Positions 12,381-24,504 of a stretch of 64,000 nucleotides of DNA are shown here, in pieces. Each line of letters opens with the position of its first letter. The first letter of the stretch is position 1. Below the pieces are notes generated by a model. That model did no database searches and was not told where the DNA came from. It worked only from the letters and a program-made list of their open reading frames with translations. The stretch lies in the NCBI GenBank assembly GCA_030737875.1, contig CM060921.1, forward strand, positions 397,646,192-397,710,191, written 5' to 3'. This DNA is from Allium sativum. Taxonomy: Eukaryota; Streptophyta; Magnoliopsida; Asparagales; Amaryllidaceae. The position numbers and the translations under genes are program-made.

Positions 12381-12382
12381 AA

Positions 12383-15300
12383 TGTAACACCCTGCCTCCG
12401 CTAGGGTCACTCGCAAAGGAATGCACTAGCTTTAGAGGGGCATTATTGGTAAACATGCATAGAAATATCACAAGACAGAACATATATAAATAAATAGCGG
12501 AAGTAAAATCAAACTTTCATAAACATGAATACATAAGGTCTAAAGCCTTTTACATCAGAGTACATCAAAACCTGTCTTGCAATAGTAAAGAAGCATAAAG
12601 ACTTTTTAATAAATTATTCCCCAAGTAAAACCGCAAAGTAGCCATAGCCAAGAGAAGCCCAAGCCATCCATGATGACCTTCAAGCAGAAGAAGTCCGAGC
12701 TAAACAGCATTGTTTCCTCCCTGAAACCTGGGGGGGAAACGGAAGAAAAGAGGCGAAACAAAACGGGTCAGTCAAAAAGACTGAGTAAGTCCTATCTACT
12801 TCCAGTATAAAAACAGGTAAAGGTAACATGACATGCATAAACTGAAAGTAAACATAAGGATAACTACAAGATAGATAAACCAGGGTAGCCGGCTGAACTA
12901 CTGCGGCAAGGTAAACTAAGGTATCATGATAAACTACGGTGTTATGGCAAGTCAAGGTATCACATCGTCAGATTTTTATCGGGTACCTTATCCCAAGGTA
13001 TCTACCCCGTCTAACATCCCACGGTATCTATTATGTATATTCTTCCTAGTTCTAACATGTATATTTGCTCTGCACCTCTCGTACTAGTATCCCTACCCGC
13101 GTCATGTGTTAACCATGAATGTCCCTTGCTCAAAGTCGTGTAATGGTCCATGTCGACCTAATATATCGCATATATAGGTTACTCAAATCATATGTTTCTT
13201 CCCGTGTATATATAAGTTCAGTCCTTTGCCGTACCTCGTACGGGCTTCCGCATGTCGTATTATCCTTGAAATCGTTTGGACTGTCACCCTTGTTCTAGTT
13301 AGGCTCTTCCATATGAATCATCGTTTGAACTACTAGGACTTACGCCACCTAGCACCACTAGGGATTACGCTTACCTATTGCACGCTTTCGTATTTCGGTT
13401 TGGGTTAAACCACCTAGGCCACTAGGGATTACGCTAACCCTCAACCGCGCCCTTTTTCCCACGCATTCATCGTGAATCGTTTTTCTATTACTGCATGCAC
13501 ATGTATCACATCGTGCCACCCGAGTCCTGTCACAGGGCAAACCAAGAAATACAGGACTCGGTCGGGAGCTTTAGATTTATCTGCCGATGCAGATACTAAG
13601 GTCTGCTTTTCTACACGTGGCTATGGTCCCACGAGACCCCTCCCTCAACTAGTGAAAGGCAACACAAGAGAAAATCTTGCATGAGAACTACACTCCGGCC
13701 AGCCCACATCCTACGGCCTACCTCACCCATAATTAGATAGCAATTATGGTCTGTTGGGTGTTCCCTGCCTTTCCGTACGTACACGCTTGACTCAAGATGG
13801 TAGATGATCGACGAACTTGCTATCTCGGGCACCTTATGTATTCATCGACTCACTGCTATCCACCCCAGTCTTTAGGTCGCTCGCATAGCAACCAAGGCAT
13901 ATTCTTGGTTCTTCTACCGCAGACCTCAACCTTTCGTGAGCCTAGTATAATGACCTGGCAGCTCACAGAGGGATCCCAAGAATATCCTCACGTTCCCCGA
14001 AGCCGCTGCTTCGTTACCCAATTCGTCGGAGCTTTTATCTAAATCAGATAGCCTGCTCCTTCACGCATACTTAAACGTTGACCTAACGTATCGGGTTACT
14101 AATCTTATCTAAGAAATGGTCCGAATTTCCTTGACTAAGAATTATTACTTAGTTTCCCTTAACTAAGGTTTACCACTTAGCCTTATTTCCATAATCCTTG
14201 TTAACTATGGTTATTTACCTAATCCTCCGAATTAGGGCTTATCTAATGGGTTATAAGTGTCACTTAAGTTCATAACTTAGCCCGTCTACAAACCATGTCA
14301 AAATTGGCTAAGTATACAAGTCCAAGACTTAACCCTACAAACCATGTAAGTATATCAAGGAATCCATGACTTAACCTCGTCTAATTATCATTTTAGATTG
14401 GTTAATTATATAAATTAACTTGACCTTGTCATCAAATCGGTCAAGCGTATTCAAGTGATTCGTGACTTAGCCTTATCATGTTTTCACGTTAGATTGGTTA
14501 AGTATAGATTAACTTAACCTCATCAAATTAACGAGTTAGATTGGTTAAGTATAGGTCACTTATCCTCATCAAATCATCGTGTTAAATTAGTTAAGTGTTT
14601 AACTTAACCCCATTAAATTACCAAGTTGGATTAATTAAGTCTAGGCTAACTTAACCCTATCCGATTTCCATGTTTAGATTAGTTAAGCCTAATCTTAACC
14701 CCATCCATCAACTGTATTATACGGTTAAGTGTCATTAAGAAAATTTACTTAACCTTATCACGTTATCGTGTTGGATTGATTAAGTGTTGGTTAACTTAAT
14801 CCCGTCCACTAGTCGTATAAAAATGGTCAAGTGTCAATAGGCAAATCAAGTTACTTAACCTACCCAAGCTTATCATGTTTTGTTAAGTATCATTAGCCTA
14901 ATCAAATTACTTAACCCATTTGTCCATATCATATTTGGTTAAGCCTCATTAATCAAATTAACTTAACCCTATTATGTGGCATTAATTTAATTAATGCACC
15001 CTCAACCTCTCACATTAGACCTTGTTGTGGTTACTAGTTAAGCCGGGCGGGTCCGGGTAGATTTACACCACAACTTAGTCTAACCTCGGGTCTTAAGCGC
15101 GACATGACCAACTTCTCACATTGGGTCCTATTGTTTGCAACTACTAGTTAGGCCGGTCGGTTCCGGGTAGTTTTACGTTGCAAACTCAACCCAACCTCGA
15201 GTTGGCCATACTCATATTATCTAAGTTCATCATGTTTCCAAAACATGTTACAAGTTTTCGAGCATTTGGGTAGACCTAACTTAATAGGTAAATTACCAAA

Positions 15301-16722
15301 GGGTAGACCTAACTTAATAGGTAAATTCCCAAGCTCATGTTTTTATGCATCCTTACATGTCATATTCAAGTTAAGATTTTGCGACATGTTCATGTTTATC
15401 TAACTACCCAAAATCGTGTTTTCCCAACGCAAGCAAAGCGAGTCAACATAGTAAGGATACTATGTCACATATTGGTCTCAAAACATGCATGATGCCAAAA
15501 AGGGCTTGGCTTCCACATGCATAACATCATAAAGGGATTGGCAATAGACATGCATAGTGTCATAAGGTAATTTGGCCACAAACATGCATATTATCACAAA
15601 GGGATTTGGCCATAAACATGCACAACTTAAAAAGAGAGGATTGGCCGCGAGCATGCATAATCTCATAAAGGATTTGGCCACAAACTTGCATGTTAGCATG
15701 AGGGGTTTGGGTTCATAAACATGCATAAGCCCCAAAATCTTGCCTTAGCCAATGTTTCATAAGTAAAGTGGTTCCTAAAGGTTCATGCTAGCATTTCATG
15801 CATAAAGATCCAAACTTGCAAGTTAAACTAGGTTATGCATAGCATGAGAGGCATGATTAAGTCACTCACATGGCCTAAGATCATAAATATGAACACAAGA
15901 GGCATGGTAAGGTTCATATAGATTCGCATAATCATGTTTAGCCTCATTTTATCCCATGTCAACATTAAAAATACCGTTTTGATCCAAAAGTAGCTAGAAC
16001 TTACATAGTTAGGCCTAGGGAAAGGAGCATGAATCATCTTGGCTAAGAAAGGTGCCTCCTTTGTAGAAGAATCGTCATGGAACTCGCATAGCAATGTTGA
16101 TTTGGCCTTGATTTGGTGTAGCAAGCTTGCACCTTTTGATTTGAACTTGATTTGAGTGCATAGGCTCTAGGGATTTGAGATGGAGGCCATGAGAGTAGAA
16201 ATTTGGCCATAGTTTAGTTACATGAGTGAATAATGAGAGTTTAGGGGTAGGTTTAGGGTCTTTTTATAGAGATTAGGATAGTTTTAGGCCCTTAGATTAA
16301 CCCTAGGACCAACCTGAACCGTCAGATTTCAAACCAGGCCCAAAAACCTAGCCAAGATAGAAAATAGGTGCACCAGACCAGAATCAGCCGACAGGGCAAG
16401 TCGACAGCCCTGTCGACATGCTTGTCGACATGCCTGTCGACATGCATGTCGACATGCCTGTCGACATGCCTGTCGACATGTCTGAGCGGGAATTTTCCCG
16501 CCTGGCCCCATTTCTGCATGTTTCGAAATTCAAATTTCCCGAAAACTTCTTTGGGCCTTAACCGGGTCATACGGACTCCGATTTTCGAAAACTCGGACTC
16601 TATTTCGCGTATTTTTTCGAGACGAACGCAATGGCATAGCCCATTTTACTTGATTCAGAATTTAAAATGAAATTCTGCCTTGATTCTCGTTTTAACATGT
16701 TATTGAAATACGGGTTGTTACA
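12383..16722 (-). repeat. LTR B of triple-LTR element (4,340 bp)
   Basis: Middle LTR, shared between the two internal regions, same content as LTR A at a +6,252 offset. It carries six TGTCGACATG units (16400-16482), including one CATGCA variant also present in LTR C. The tandem of about 40-bp units is at 15485-15732. Confidence 0.85.
16400..16482. repeat. GTCGAC 12-bp minisatellite, 6-unit allele (LTR B)
   Basis: Six TGTCGACATG units; the one starting near 16445 is preceded by CA rather than CC. The same variant order appears in LTR C. Confidence 0.8.
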
Positions 16723-18670
16723 TTCTCCCCACCTTTTAGGATTTCGTCCCCGAAATCTCTAAGTTAGGAAGAACATATCCTACCATCCATCATCCATCTA
16801 CTCAAACCATCATCCACAAGCAACCATTGTCCTTAGACGACTCCTAATGCTTTATGAATGTATGCAAAACGTGTGTGTACATGTTCCTTAGCTAATGCTA
16901 ATGATCAGGCCTGAAAAATCTTTTGAATGCAAAAATATATTTAGTGCTATGAATCCATCATGTATGCAAATAGTCCTAGTCATATACACTATATGCGTGC
17001 ACAAACATTCAACCATATGCAACATCCGTATGATAACACATTCAATTTCATCCATAAACAAGTATAAATACTCGTGCATATGCAATATGAAATGTGACCG
17101 AGTCGAGCTAATATCTAATGTAAATTCGCGCATCCACGAGCAACCACTTGCAACCATTTGCAACCATATCAACCATAACATGTTTCAAATACATGTTTAC
17201 ATCCATAGGGTTCTACCTAAGATTCCTTGAAACAGGGTCAAGAAGATAAACAAGACAAACTCCTTACGGGGTTTGTAACAGAAAATAGGACCGAGAGGAT
17301 GTCCACAAAAGATAGCCTACAAGTAAGCTCTACAGAAAACAGGGATCAAGGATATACTCCCAAAGAGAGATATCATGTGCGCATCTAGTCTTCATCCTTC
17401 TGAGTCGCATTTTCTTGAGCTTAGTTCCATCGTGCCTTGACCGTCCTTTAACTTCACGATTTCGCAGCTTCTTATTTCCTGTTTCCGTATCATGAGTTGG
17501 AACTCATTTCCTCGTGGCCTCTCGTTCCACTTGCACTTATTCTTTCCCTAGTATACTTGGCTCAACCCTATCTACGTACTCAAGCCAGCTCTCCAAAATT
17601 CACTAGTGAATTCTGGATCTCGTTTTCCGATGCCAATCCAAATTGCCAAGAGTCCTTACTAGGGTGATTCCCCTAACTCATACATAATCGAAACGAACCA
17701 TCCGCCTTAGCGGCGAATTCTATTCAAACGGATTACCAACAACTGCATCCTGGGATTCTAGGTAACTAGCCATAACAGAACCCAAAAGGTTACACAAGAC
17801 TTCGAGGGTATTACCACAGCAAGCCAAGAGTCTAACTACCCTCCTTTTAAAACCGAGAGTGGCACCCCTTACTGGATAACCACTTCATCCCTAGAATCCA
17901 TCCACAACTTATAAACATAAGCATTATTTCCAAGCTCAACACTTGATATAGACATTCTCAAATCCAAACAAGCTATGAATAAATGGACCGATCTTCCAAT
18001 AGGACTTGAGACAAAAGCGGGATTCTCTACTACGCTAGTACTAAGGTGCAGAGACTCAACTATCGAAGCGGACTTAAAAGATGCGGTGATCAAAACAAAG
18101 TATCGACGGGATGATAGAGAAGAAAAACTAAACCTTTAACAAGATCGTTACCCTCCTTCCGAGGTACCCTAGCAATGAGAGCATACTATTGCCCTCCGAA
18201 TGATCTTGTCCCTGTTCCATGATACTTAACTATCCATCCCGTTTCACCCTGCCAAAGGTACTCTCTCGTCATGGGTTTCATTGTTCATCTTTCTCCATCC
18301 TTTGAGGACTAAGCCATACCAACAAGTTGCTCATCCTTAAGCTCGTATCCTTTATCCTCTTCCTCACTATCCTTTCTTATAACGCGGCCACTGGTCTCTC
18401 GAGAACCACCTCCATCGCATGGAAATCACTTTCGTAGATAGAAAAGACTAGTCGCAGTTAAAACCACTGTGACTACAGATGGAGGAAAGAAAGGAAAAGA
18501 GATTCAATTAAGGAAACAAGGATAGTGCTAATGGCCTTTGGGGAATAGCCTTTTTCTTTTAAAAGAAAACTTTCTTGAAAAATGCTTCTTTATAAACGAT
18601 TTTCAAATAGTTTTCAGAAGGTCTTTAAAAACTTTTGCCCAGTCTGGTAACCTTCTGCTCTGATACCAAA
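16723..18670 (-). mobile_element. Internal region 2: shrunken pol, second copy
   Basis: Same length (1,948 bp) as internal 1, at a +6,288 offset. The two differ at roughly ten single positions that I noticed. Pol slices: protease about 18093-17869, reverse transcriptase about 17715-17683, integrase about 17616-17587, chromodomain about 17488-17443. Polypurine tract 16723-16737, hairpin 16740-16757, primer-binding site 18657-18668. Confidence 0.75.
18657..18668 (-). other. Primer-binding site, copy 2
   Basis: Same TGGTATCAGAGC on the minus strand, two bases from LTR C. In element orientation LTR C is the outermost 5' LTR. Confidence 0.85.
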
Positions 18671-21600
18671 TGTAACACCCTGCCTCCGCTAGGGTCACTC
18701 GCAAAGGAATGCACTAGCTTTAGAGGGGCATTATTGGTAAACATGCATAGAAATATCACAAGACAGAACATATATAAATAAATAGCGGAAGTAAAATCAA
18801 ACTTTCATAAACATGAATACATAAGGTCTAAAGCCTTTTACATCAGAGTACATCAAAACCTGTCTTGCAATAGTAAAGAAGCATAAAGACTTTTTAATAA
18901 ATTATTCCCCAAGTAAAACCGCAAAGTAGCCATAGCCAAGAGAAGCCCAAGCCATCCATGATGACCTTCAAGCAAAAGAAGTCCGAGCTAAACAGCATTG
19001 TTTCCTCCCTGAAACCTGGGGGGGAAACGGAAGAAAAGAGGCGAAACAAAACGGGTCAGTCAAAAAGACTGAGTAAGTCCTATCTACTTCCAGTATAAAA
19101 ACAGGTAAAGGTAACATGACATGCATAAACTGAAAGTAAACATAAGGATAACTACAAGATAGATAAACCAGGGTAGCCGGCTGAACTGCTGCGGCAAGGT
19201 AAACTAAGGTATCATGATAAACTACGGTGTTGTGGTAAGTCAAGGTATCACATCGTCAGATTTTTATCGGGTACCTTATCCCAAGGTATCTACCCCGTCT
19301 AACATCCCACGGTATCTATTATGTATATTCTTCCTAGTTCTAACATGTATATTTGCTCTGCACCTCTCGTACTAGTATCCCTACCCGCGTCATGTGTTAA
19401 CCATGAATGTCCCTTGCTCAAAGTCGTGTAATGGTCCATGTCGACCTAATATATCGCATATATAGGTTACTCAAATCATATGTTTCTTCCCGTGTATATA
19501 TAAGTTCAGTCCTTTGCCGTACCTCGTACGGGCTTCCGCATGTCGTATTATCCTTGAAATCGTTTGGACTGTCACCCTTGTTCTAGCTAGGCTCTTCCAT
19601 ATGAATCATCGTTTGAACTACTAGGACTTACGCCACCTAGCACCACTAGGGATTACACTTACCTATTGCACGCTTTCGTATTTCGGTTTGGGTTAAACCA
19701 CCTAGGCCACTAGGGATTACGCTAACCCTCAACCGCGCCCTTTTTCCCACGCATTCATCGTGAATCGTTTTTCTATTACTGCATGCACATGTATCACATC
19801 GTGCCACCCGAGTCCTGTCACAGGGCAAACCAAGAAATACAGGACTCGGTCGGGAGCTTTAGATTTATCTGCCGATGCAGATACTAAGGTCTGCTTTTCT
19901 ACACGTGGCTATGTTCCCACCAGACCCCTCCCTCAACTAGTGAAAGGCAACACAAGAGAAAATCTTGCATGAGAACTACACTCCGGCCAGCCCACATCCT
20001 ACGGCCTACCTCACCCATAATTAGATAGCAATTGTGGTCTGTTGGGTGTTCCCTGCCTTTCCGTACGTACACGCTTGACTCAAGATGGTAGATGATCGAC
20101 GAACTTGCTATCTCGGGCACCTTATGTATTCGTCGACTCACTGCTATCCACCCCAGTCTTTAGGTCGCTCGCATAGCAACCAAGGCATATTCTTGGTTCT
20201 TCTACCGCAGACCTCAACCTTTCGTGAGCCTAGTATAATGACCTGGCAGCTCACAGAGGGATCCCAAGAATATCCTCACGTTCCCCGAAGCCGCTGCTTC
20301 GTTACCCAATTCGTCGGAGCTTTTATCTAAATCAGATAGCCTGCTCCTTCACACATACTTAAACGTTGACCTAACGTATCGGGTTACTAATCTTATCTAA
20401 GAAATGGTCCGAATTTCCTTGACTAAGAATTATTACTTAGTTTCCCTTAACTAAGGTTTACCACTTAGCCTTATTTCCATAATCCTTGTTAACTATGGTT
20501 ATTTACCTAATCCTCCAAATTAGGGCTTATCTAATGGGTTATAAGTGTCACTTAAGTTCATAACTTAGTCCGTCTACAAACCATGTCAAAATTGGCTAAG
20601 TATACAAGTCCAAGACTTAACCCTACAAACCATGTAAGTATATCAAGGAATCCATGACTTAACCTCGTCTAATTATCATTTTAGATTGGTTAATTATATA
20701 AATTAACTTGACCTTGTCATCAAATCGGTCAAGCGTATTCAAGTGATTCGTGACTTAGCCTTATCATGTTTTCACGTTAGATTGGTTAAGTATAGATTAA
20801 CTTAACCTCATCAAATTAACGAGTTAGATTGGTTAAGTATAGGTCACTTATCCTTATCAAATCATCGTGTTAAATTAGTTAAGTGTTTAACTTAACCCCA
20901 TTAAATTACCAAGTTGGATTAATTAAGTCTAGGCTAACTTAACCCTATCCGATTTCCATGTTTAGATTAGTTAAGCCTAATCTTAACCCCATCCATCAAC
21001 TGTATTATACGGTTAAGTGTCATTAAGAAAATTTACTTAACCTTATCACGTTATCGTGTTGGATTGATTAAGTGTTGGTTAACTTAATCCCGTCCACTAG
21101 TCGTATAAAAATGGTCAAGTGTCATTAGGCAAATCAAGTTACTTAACCTACCCAAGCTTATCATGTTTTGTTAAGTATCATTAGCCTAATCAAATTACTT
21201 AACCCATTTGTCCATATCATATTTGGTTAAGCCTCATTAATCAAATTAACTTAACCCTATTATGTGGCATTAATTTAATTAATGCACCCTCAACCTCTCA
21301 CATTAGACCTTGTTGTGGTTACTAGTTAAGCCGGGCGGGTCCGGGTAGATTTACACCACAACTTAGTCTAACCTCGGGTCTTAAGCGCGACATGACCAAC
21401 TTCTCACATTGGGTCCTATTGTTTGCAACTACTAGTTAGGCCGGTCGGTTCCGGGTAGTTTTACGTTGCAAACTCAACCCAACCTCGAGTTGGCCATACT
21501 CATATTATCTAAGTTCATCATGTTTCCAAAACATGTTACAAGTTTTCGAGCATTTGGGTAGACCTAACTTAATAGGTAAATTCCCAAAGGGTAGACCGAA

Positions 21601-23010
21601 CTTAATAGGTAAATTCCCAAGCTCGTGTTTTTATGCATCCTTACATGTCATATTCAAGTTAAGATTTTGCGACATGTTCATGTTTATCTAACTACCCAAA
21701 ATCGTGTTTTCCCAACGCAAGCAAAGCGAGTCAACATAGTAAGGATACTATGTCACATATTGGTCTCAAAACATGCATGATGCCAAAAAGGGCTTGGCTT
21801 CCACATGCATAACATCATAAAGGGATTGGCAATAGACATGCATAGTGTCATAAGGTAATTTGGCCACAAACATGCATATTATCAAAAAGGGATTTGGCCA
21901 TAAACATGCACAACTTAAAAAGAGAGGATTGGCCGCGAGCATGCATAATCTCATAAAGGATTTGGCCACAAACTTGCATGTTAGCATGAGGGGTTTGGGT
22001 TCATAAACATGCATAAGCCCCAAAATCTTGCCTTAGCCAATGTTTCATAAGTAAAGTGGTTCCTAAAGGTTCATGCTAGCATTTCATGCATAAAGATCCA
22101 AACTTGCAAGTTAAACTAGGTTATGCATAGCATGAGAGGCATGATTAAGTCACTCACATGGCCTAAGATCATAAATATGAACACAAGAGGCATGGTAAGG
22201 TTCATATAGATTCGCATAATCATGTTTAGCCTCATTTTATCCCATGTCAACATTAAAAATACCGTTTTGATCCAAAAGTAGCTAGAACTTACATAGTTAG
22301 GCCTAGGGAAAGGAGCATGAATCATCTTGGCTAAGAAAGGTGCCTCCTTTGTAGAAGAATCGTCATGGAACTCGCATAGCAATGTTGATTTGGCCTTGAT
22401 TTGGTGTAGCAAGCTTGCACCTTTTGATTTGAACTTGATTTGAGTGCATAGGCTCTAGGGATTTGAGATGGAGGCCATGAGAGTAGAAATTTGGCCATAG
22501 TTTAGTTACATGAGTGAATAATGAGAGTTTAGGGGTAGGTTTAGGGTCTTTTTATAGAGATTAGGATGGTTTTAGGCCCTTAGATTAACCCTAGGACCAA
22601 CCTGAACCGTCAGATTTCAAACCAGGCCCAAAAACCTAGCCAAGATAGAAAATAGGTGCACCAGACCAGAATCAGCCGACAGGGCAAGTCGACAGCCCTG
22701 TCGACATGCCTGTCGACATGCCTGTCGACATGCATGTCGACATGCCTGTCGACATGCCTGTCGACATGTCTGAGCGGGAATTTTCCCGCCTGGCCCCATT
22801 TCTGCATGTTTCGAAATTCAAATTTCCCGAAAACTTCTTTGGGCCTTAACCGGGTCATACGGACTCCGATTTTCGAAAACTCGGACTCTATTTCGCGTAT
22901 TTTTCCGAGACGAACGCAATGGCATAGCCCATTTTACTTGATTCAGAATTTAAAATGAAATTCTGCCTTGATTCTCATTTTAACATGTTATTGAAATACG
23001 GGTTGTTACA
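18671..23010 (-). repeat. LTR C of triple-LTR element (4,340 bp)
   Basis: Outermost 5' LTR in element orientation, same length as LTR B, followed by the GAACT target duplication. Six-unit minisatellite at 22688-22770, TATA at 22549-22556, tandem of about 40-bp units at 21773-22020. Confidence 0.85.
22688..22770. repeat. GTCGAC 12-bp minisatellite, 6-unit allele (LTR C)
   Basis: Six TGTCGACATG units with the CATGCA variant in the same relative place as in LTR B. Confidence 0.8.
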
Positions 23011-23015
23011 GAACT
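23011..23015. repeat. Target-site duplication GAACT, right copy
   Basis: Pairs with 6126-6130 and closes the triple-LTR element. Confidence 0.85.
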
Positions 23016-24499
23016 CGTTGATTCCTATCTGGATCTTGAGCTCTAGCTTCTCATTTGGACTTCCTTTGCATCTCGGGTTATGGTCTTCTTCGGTTCGGTT
23101 CGGGTCTCTTCCTCCTATTCGGTTCGGTTCGGGCATCCTCCTCCTATCCGGTTCAGTTCGTGTCTCCTCCTCTATCCGGTTCGGTTCGGATCTCCTCCTC
23201 CTATCCGGTTCGGTTCGGGTGTCTCCTCCTATCCGGTTCGGTTCGGATCTCCTCCTTCTATTCGGTTCGGTTCGGATCTCCTCCTCCTATCCGGTTCGGA
23301 TCGGATGTTCTTCCTACTGGATTCGTTTCGGATCTCCTCCTTAATCCGGTTCGGTTCGGATCTCCTCCTCCTATCCGGTTCGGATCGGATGTTCTTCCTA
23401 CTCGATTCGGTTCGGATCTCCTCCTTCTATCCGGTTCGGATCGGGTGTTCTTCCTAACCGGTTCTGAAAATCTGCAACTTTTTCCAGCAAGCTATTTTCG
23501 CCGAACGACGGCGTTTTCAACCATTCTAAACTTCCTATGACATTACAAAACATTCCAAACAGCAGTAACAACATATAGAATCAATCAAAAACATTAAAAC
23601 ATCATTTACATGAAATACTTTAGATCAACCATACCCAAAAACCCATGTTTTCCCCTTAATCCTTCTTAACCATGATTAAGCATACAATTAGCAAAACTTA
23701 TCCAAATTAGCCCAAATTTTTATCAGAGCCATAAAACATCATTATAGAATTTTAGGAATTTTTCTAGAATTTATTAATGTATAAATTCGCTAATCTTCAC
23801 TAATTACCCATAATTAACCGTAATTAGTGTAAAAGCAAGCTAATCACTCACCTTTGCCACAACTAAAACCCCAAAACTGAAATATTCTCTGATTTGGCGC
23901 TGTTCCCAATCTTACACAGCAGCTCTACCTCGGTTCTCGTGCTAATACTCCTTGATTTGATGTTTGCTAAGCCTAATCTTCAATTAGAAAGTGATTAAGA
24001 GGTGTTTTGAAGAGATTTAGAGGGTGGAGGCCATGGCTAGGTTAAGAGGAATGAATAGTGACGGCTGAAAAATGAGAAAAAGGTATTCTCCAAACCCTAA
24101 CAGCCCTTTTAAACTCCTAATCCAGAAATTTCCCTTTGGGCCTAGCTGTTAATCACCCGGTTAAGCCCAATTAAGCTGTTTTTTCACCATCTGAAACTTG
24201 TTTCAGCCATATCTCCCAAACGGTGAGTCCGTTTGGCTAATATGACCACTCTACGGAATTGTAAACCATCATCCGGATCCAATGGAAGTGGTTTCATGTC
24301 AAAATTCCTTTCCAGTCAAAAGTTATGGTCAAAACAAGTTCAACTAGGGGCAAAACGGTCATTTAAAAATCGACAAAAATCATGAACATGGGAAATGACC
24401 CTACTAGTCGTTTCCCAAAAGTACACGACCATACGACTTACTAAGAAAAAGAAATAAATATTCTACGATCTTCCGATGCATAGAATGCGGGTCGTTACA
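23016..24499 (-). mobile_element. Solo gypsy LTR, right part
   Basis: Remaining 1,484 bp of the LTR that starts at 5146. It includes the 29-bp minisatellite at 23085-23462. Around 24104-24113 is a TTTAAAAGG-like TATA candidate on the minus strand, followed downstream on that strand by AAACCCTAA-like leader sequence. It ends on the plus strand with GGGTCGTTACA at 24499, directly followed by CATAC. Open frames here come from the minisatellite and are not genes. Confidence 0.7.
23085..23462. repeat. 27-29-bp minisatellite, about 13 units
   Basis: Units of the form CCGGTTCGGTTCGGATCTCC plus CTCCTAT. Three-unit blocks near the right end repeat as a larger module of about 84 bp (units 7-9 resemble 10-12). 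It lies in the solo LTR. All three frames stay open, giving false proteins rich in Ser, Gly, Arg and Phe. Confidence 0.85.
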
Positions 24500-24504
24500 C
24501 ATAC
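24500..24504. repeat. Target-site duplication CATAC, right copy
   Basis: Matches 5141-5145 on the other side of the inserted LTR. Removing one copy and the insert leaves the interrupted Ulp1 exon in the same reading frame, which supports the boundary. Confidence 0.8.

Larger units (their letters stand above)
10435..12382 (-). mobile_element. Internal region 1: shrunken pol of non-autonomous element
   Basis: This 1,948-bp internal region has no long frame. Reading the minus strand from the primer-binding site, I recognise short stretches matching the chromovirus at 39190-43664, in pol order. They are a protease piece with VESLHLST (about 11805-11581) in which the DSGA active-site stretch is lost, a reverse-transcriptase piece with KADGSFRLC (11427-11395), an integrase piece with EFTSEFW (about 11328-11299) and a chromodomain piece with KKLRNREVK (about 11200-11155). 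The leader also resembles that of the chromovirus (GGCTATTCCCCAAA). Large deletions between these slices best explain the structure. It ends with a hairpin (10452-10469) and a polypurine tract. Confidence 0.75.
6131..23010 (-). mobile_element. Non-autonomous gypsy element with LTR-int-LTR-int-LTR structure
   Basis: A 16.9-kb block made of LTR A (6131-10434), internal 1 (10435-12382), LTR B (12383-16722), internal 2 (16723-18670) and LTR C (18671-23010). The element runs on the minus strand: primer-binding sites (complement of TGGTATCAGAGC) sit at 12369-12380 and 18657-18668, and polypurine tracts at 10435-10449 and 16723-16737. All repeats look about 99% identical by eye. Only the outermost ends carry a target duplication, so the tandem probably arose by unequal recombination between LTRs of one insertion (inference). 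The internals hold only scraps of pol, so the element cannot supply its own enzymes. LTR ends and fragments resemble the chromovirus at 35993-47227. Confidence 0.85.

Noticed and set aside
6131..23010. Host-gene tandem duplication
   Set aside because: The repeat borders are LTR termini with primer sites and polypurine tracts, so the tandem is a retroelement structure.
23055..23540. Three overlapping open frames of 125-161 codons
   Set aside because: All frames of the 29-bp minisatellite stay open; the proteins are low-complexity by-products.
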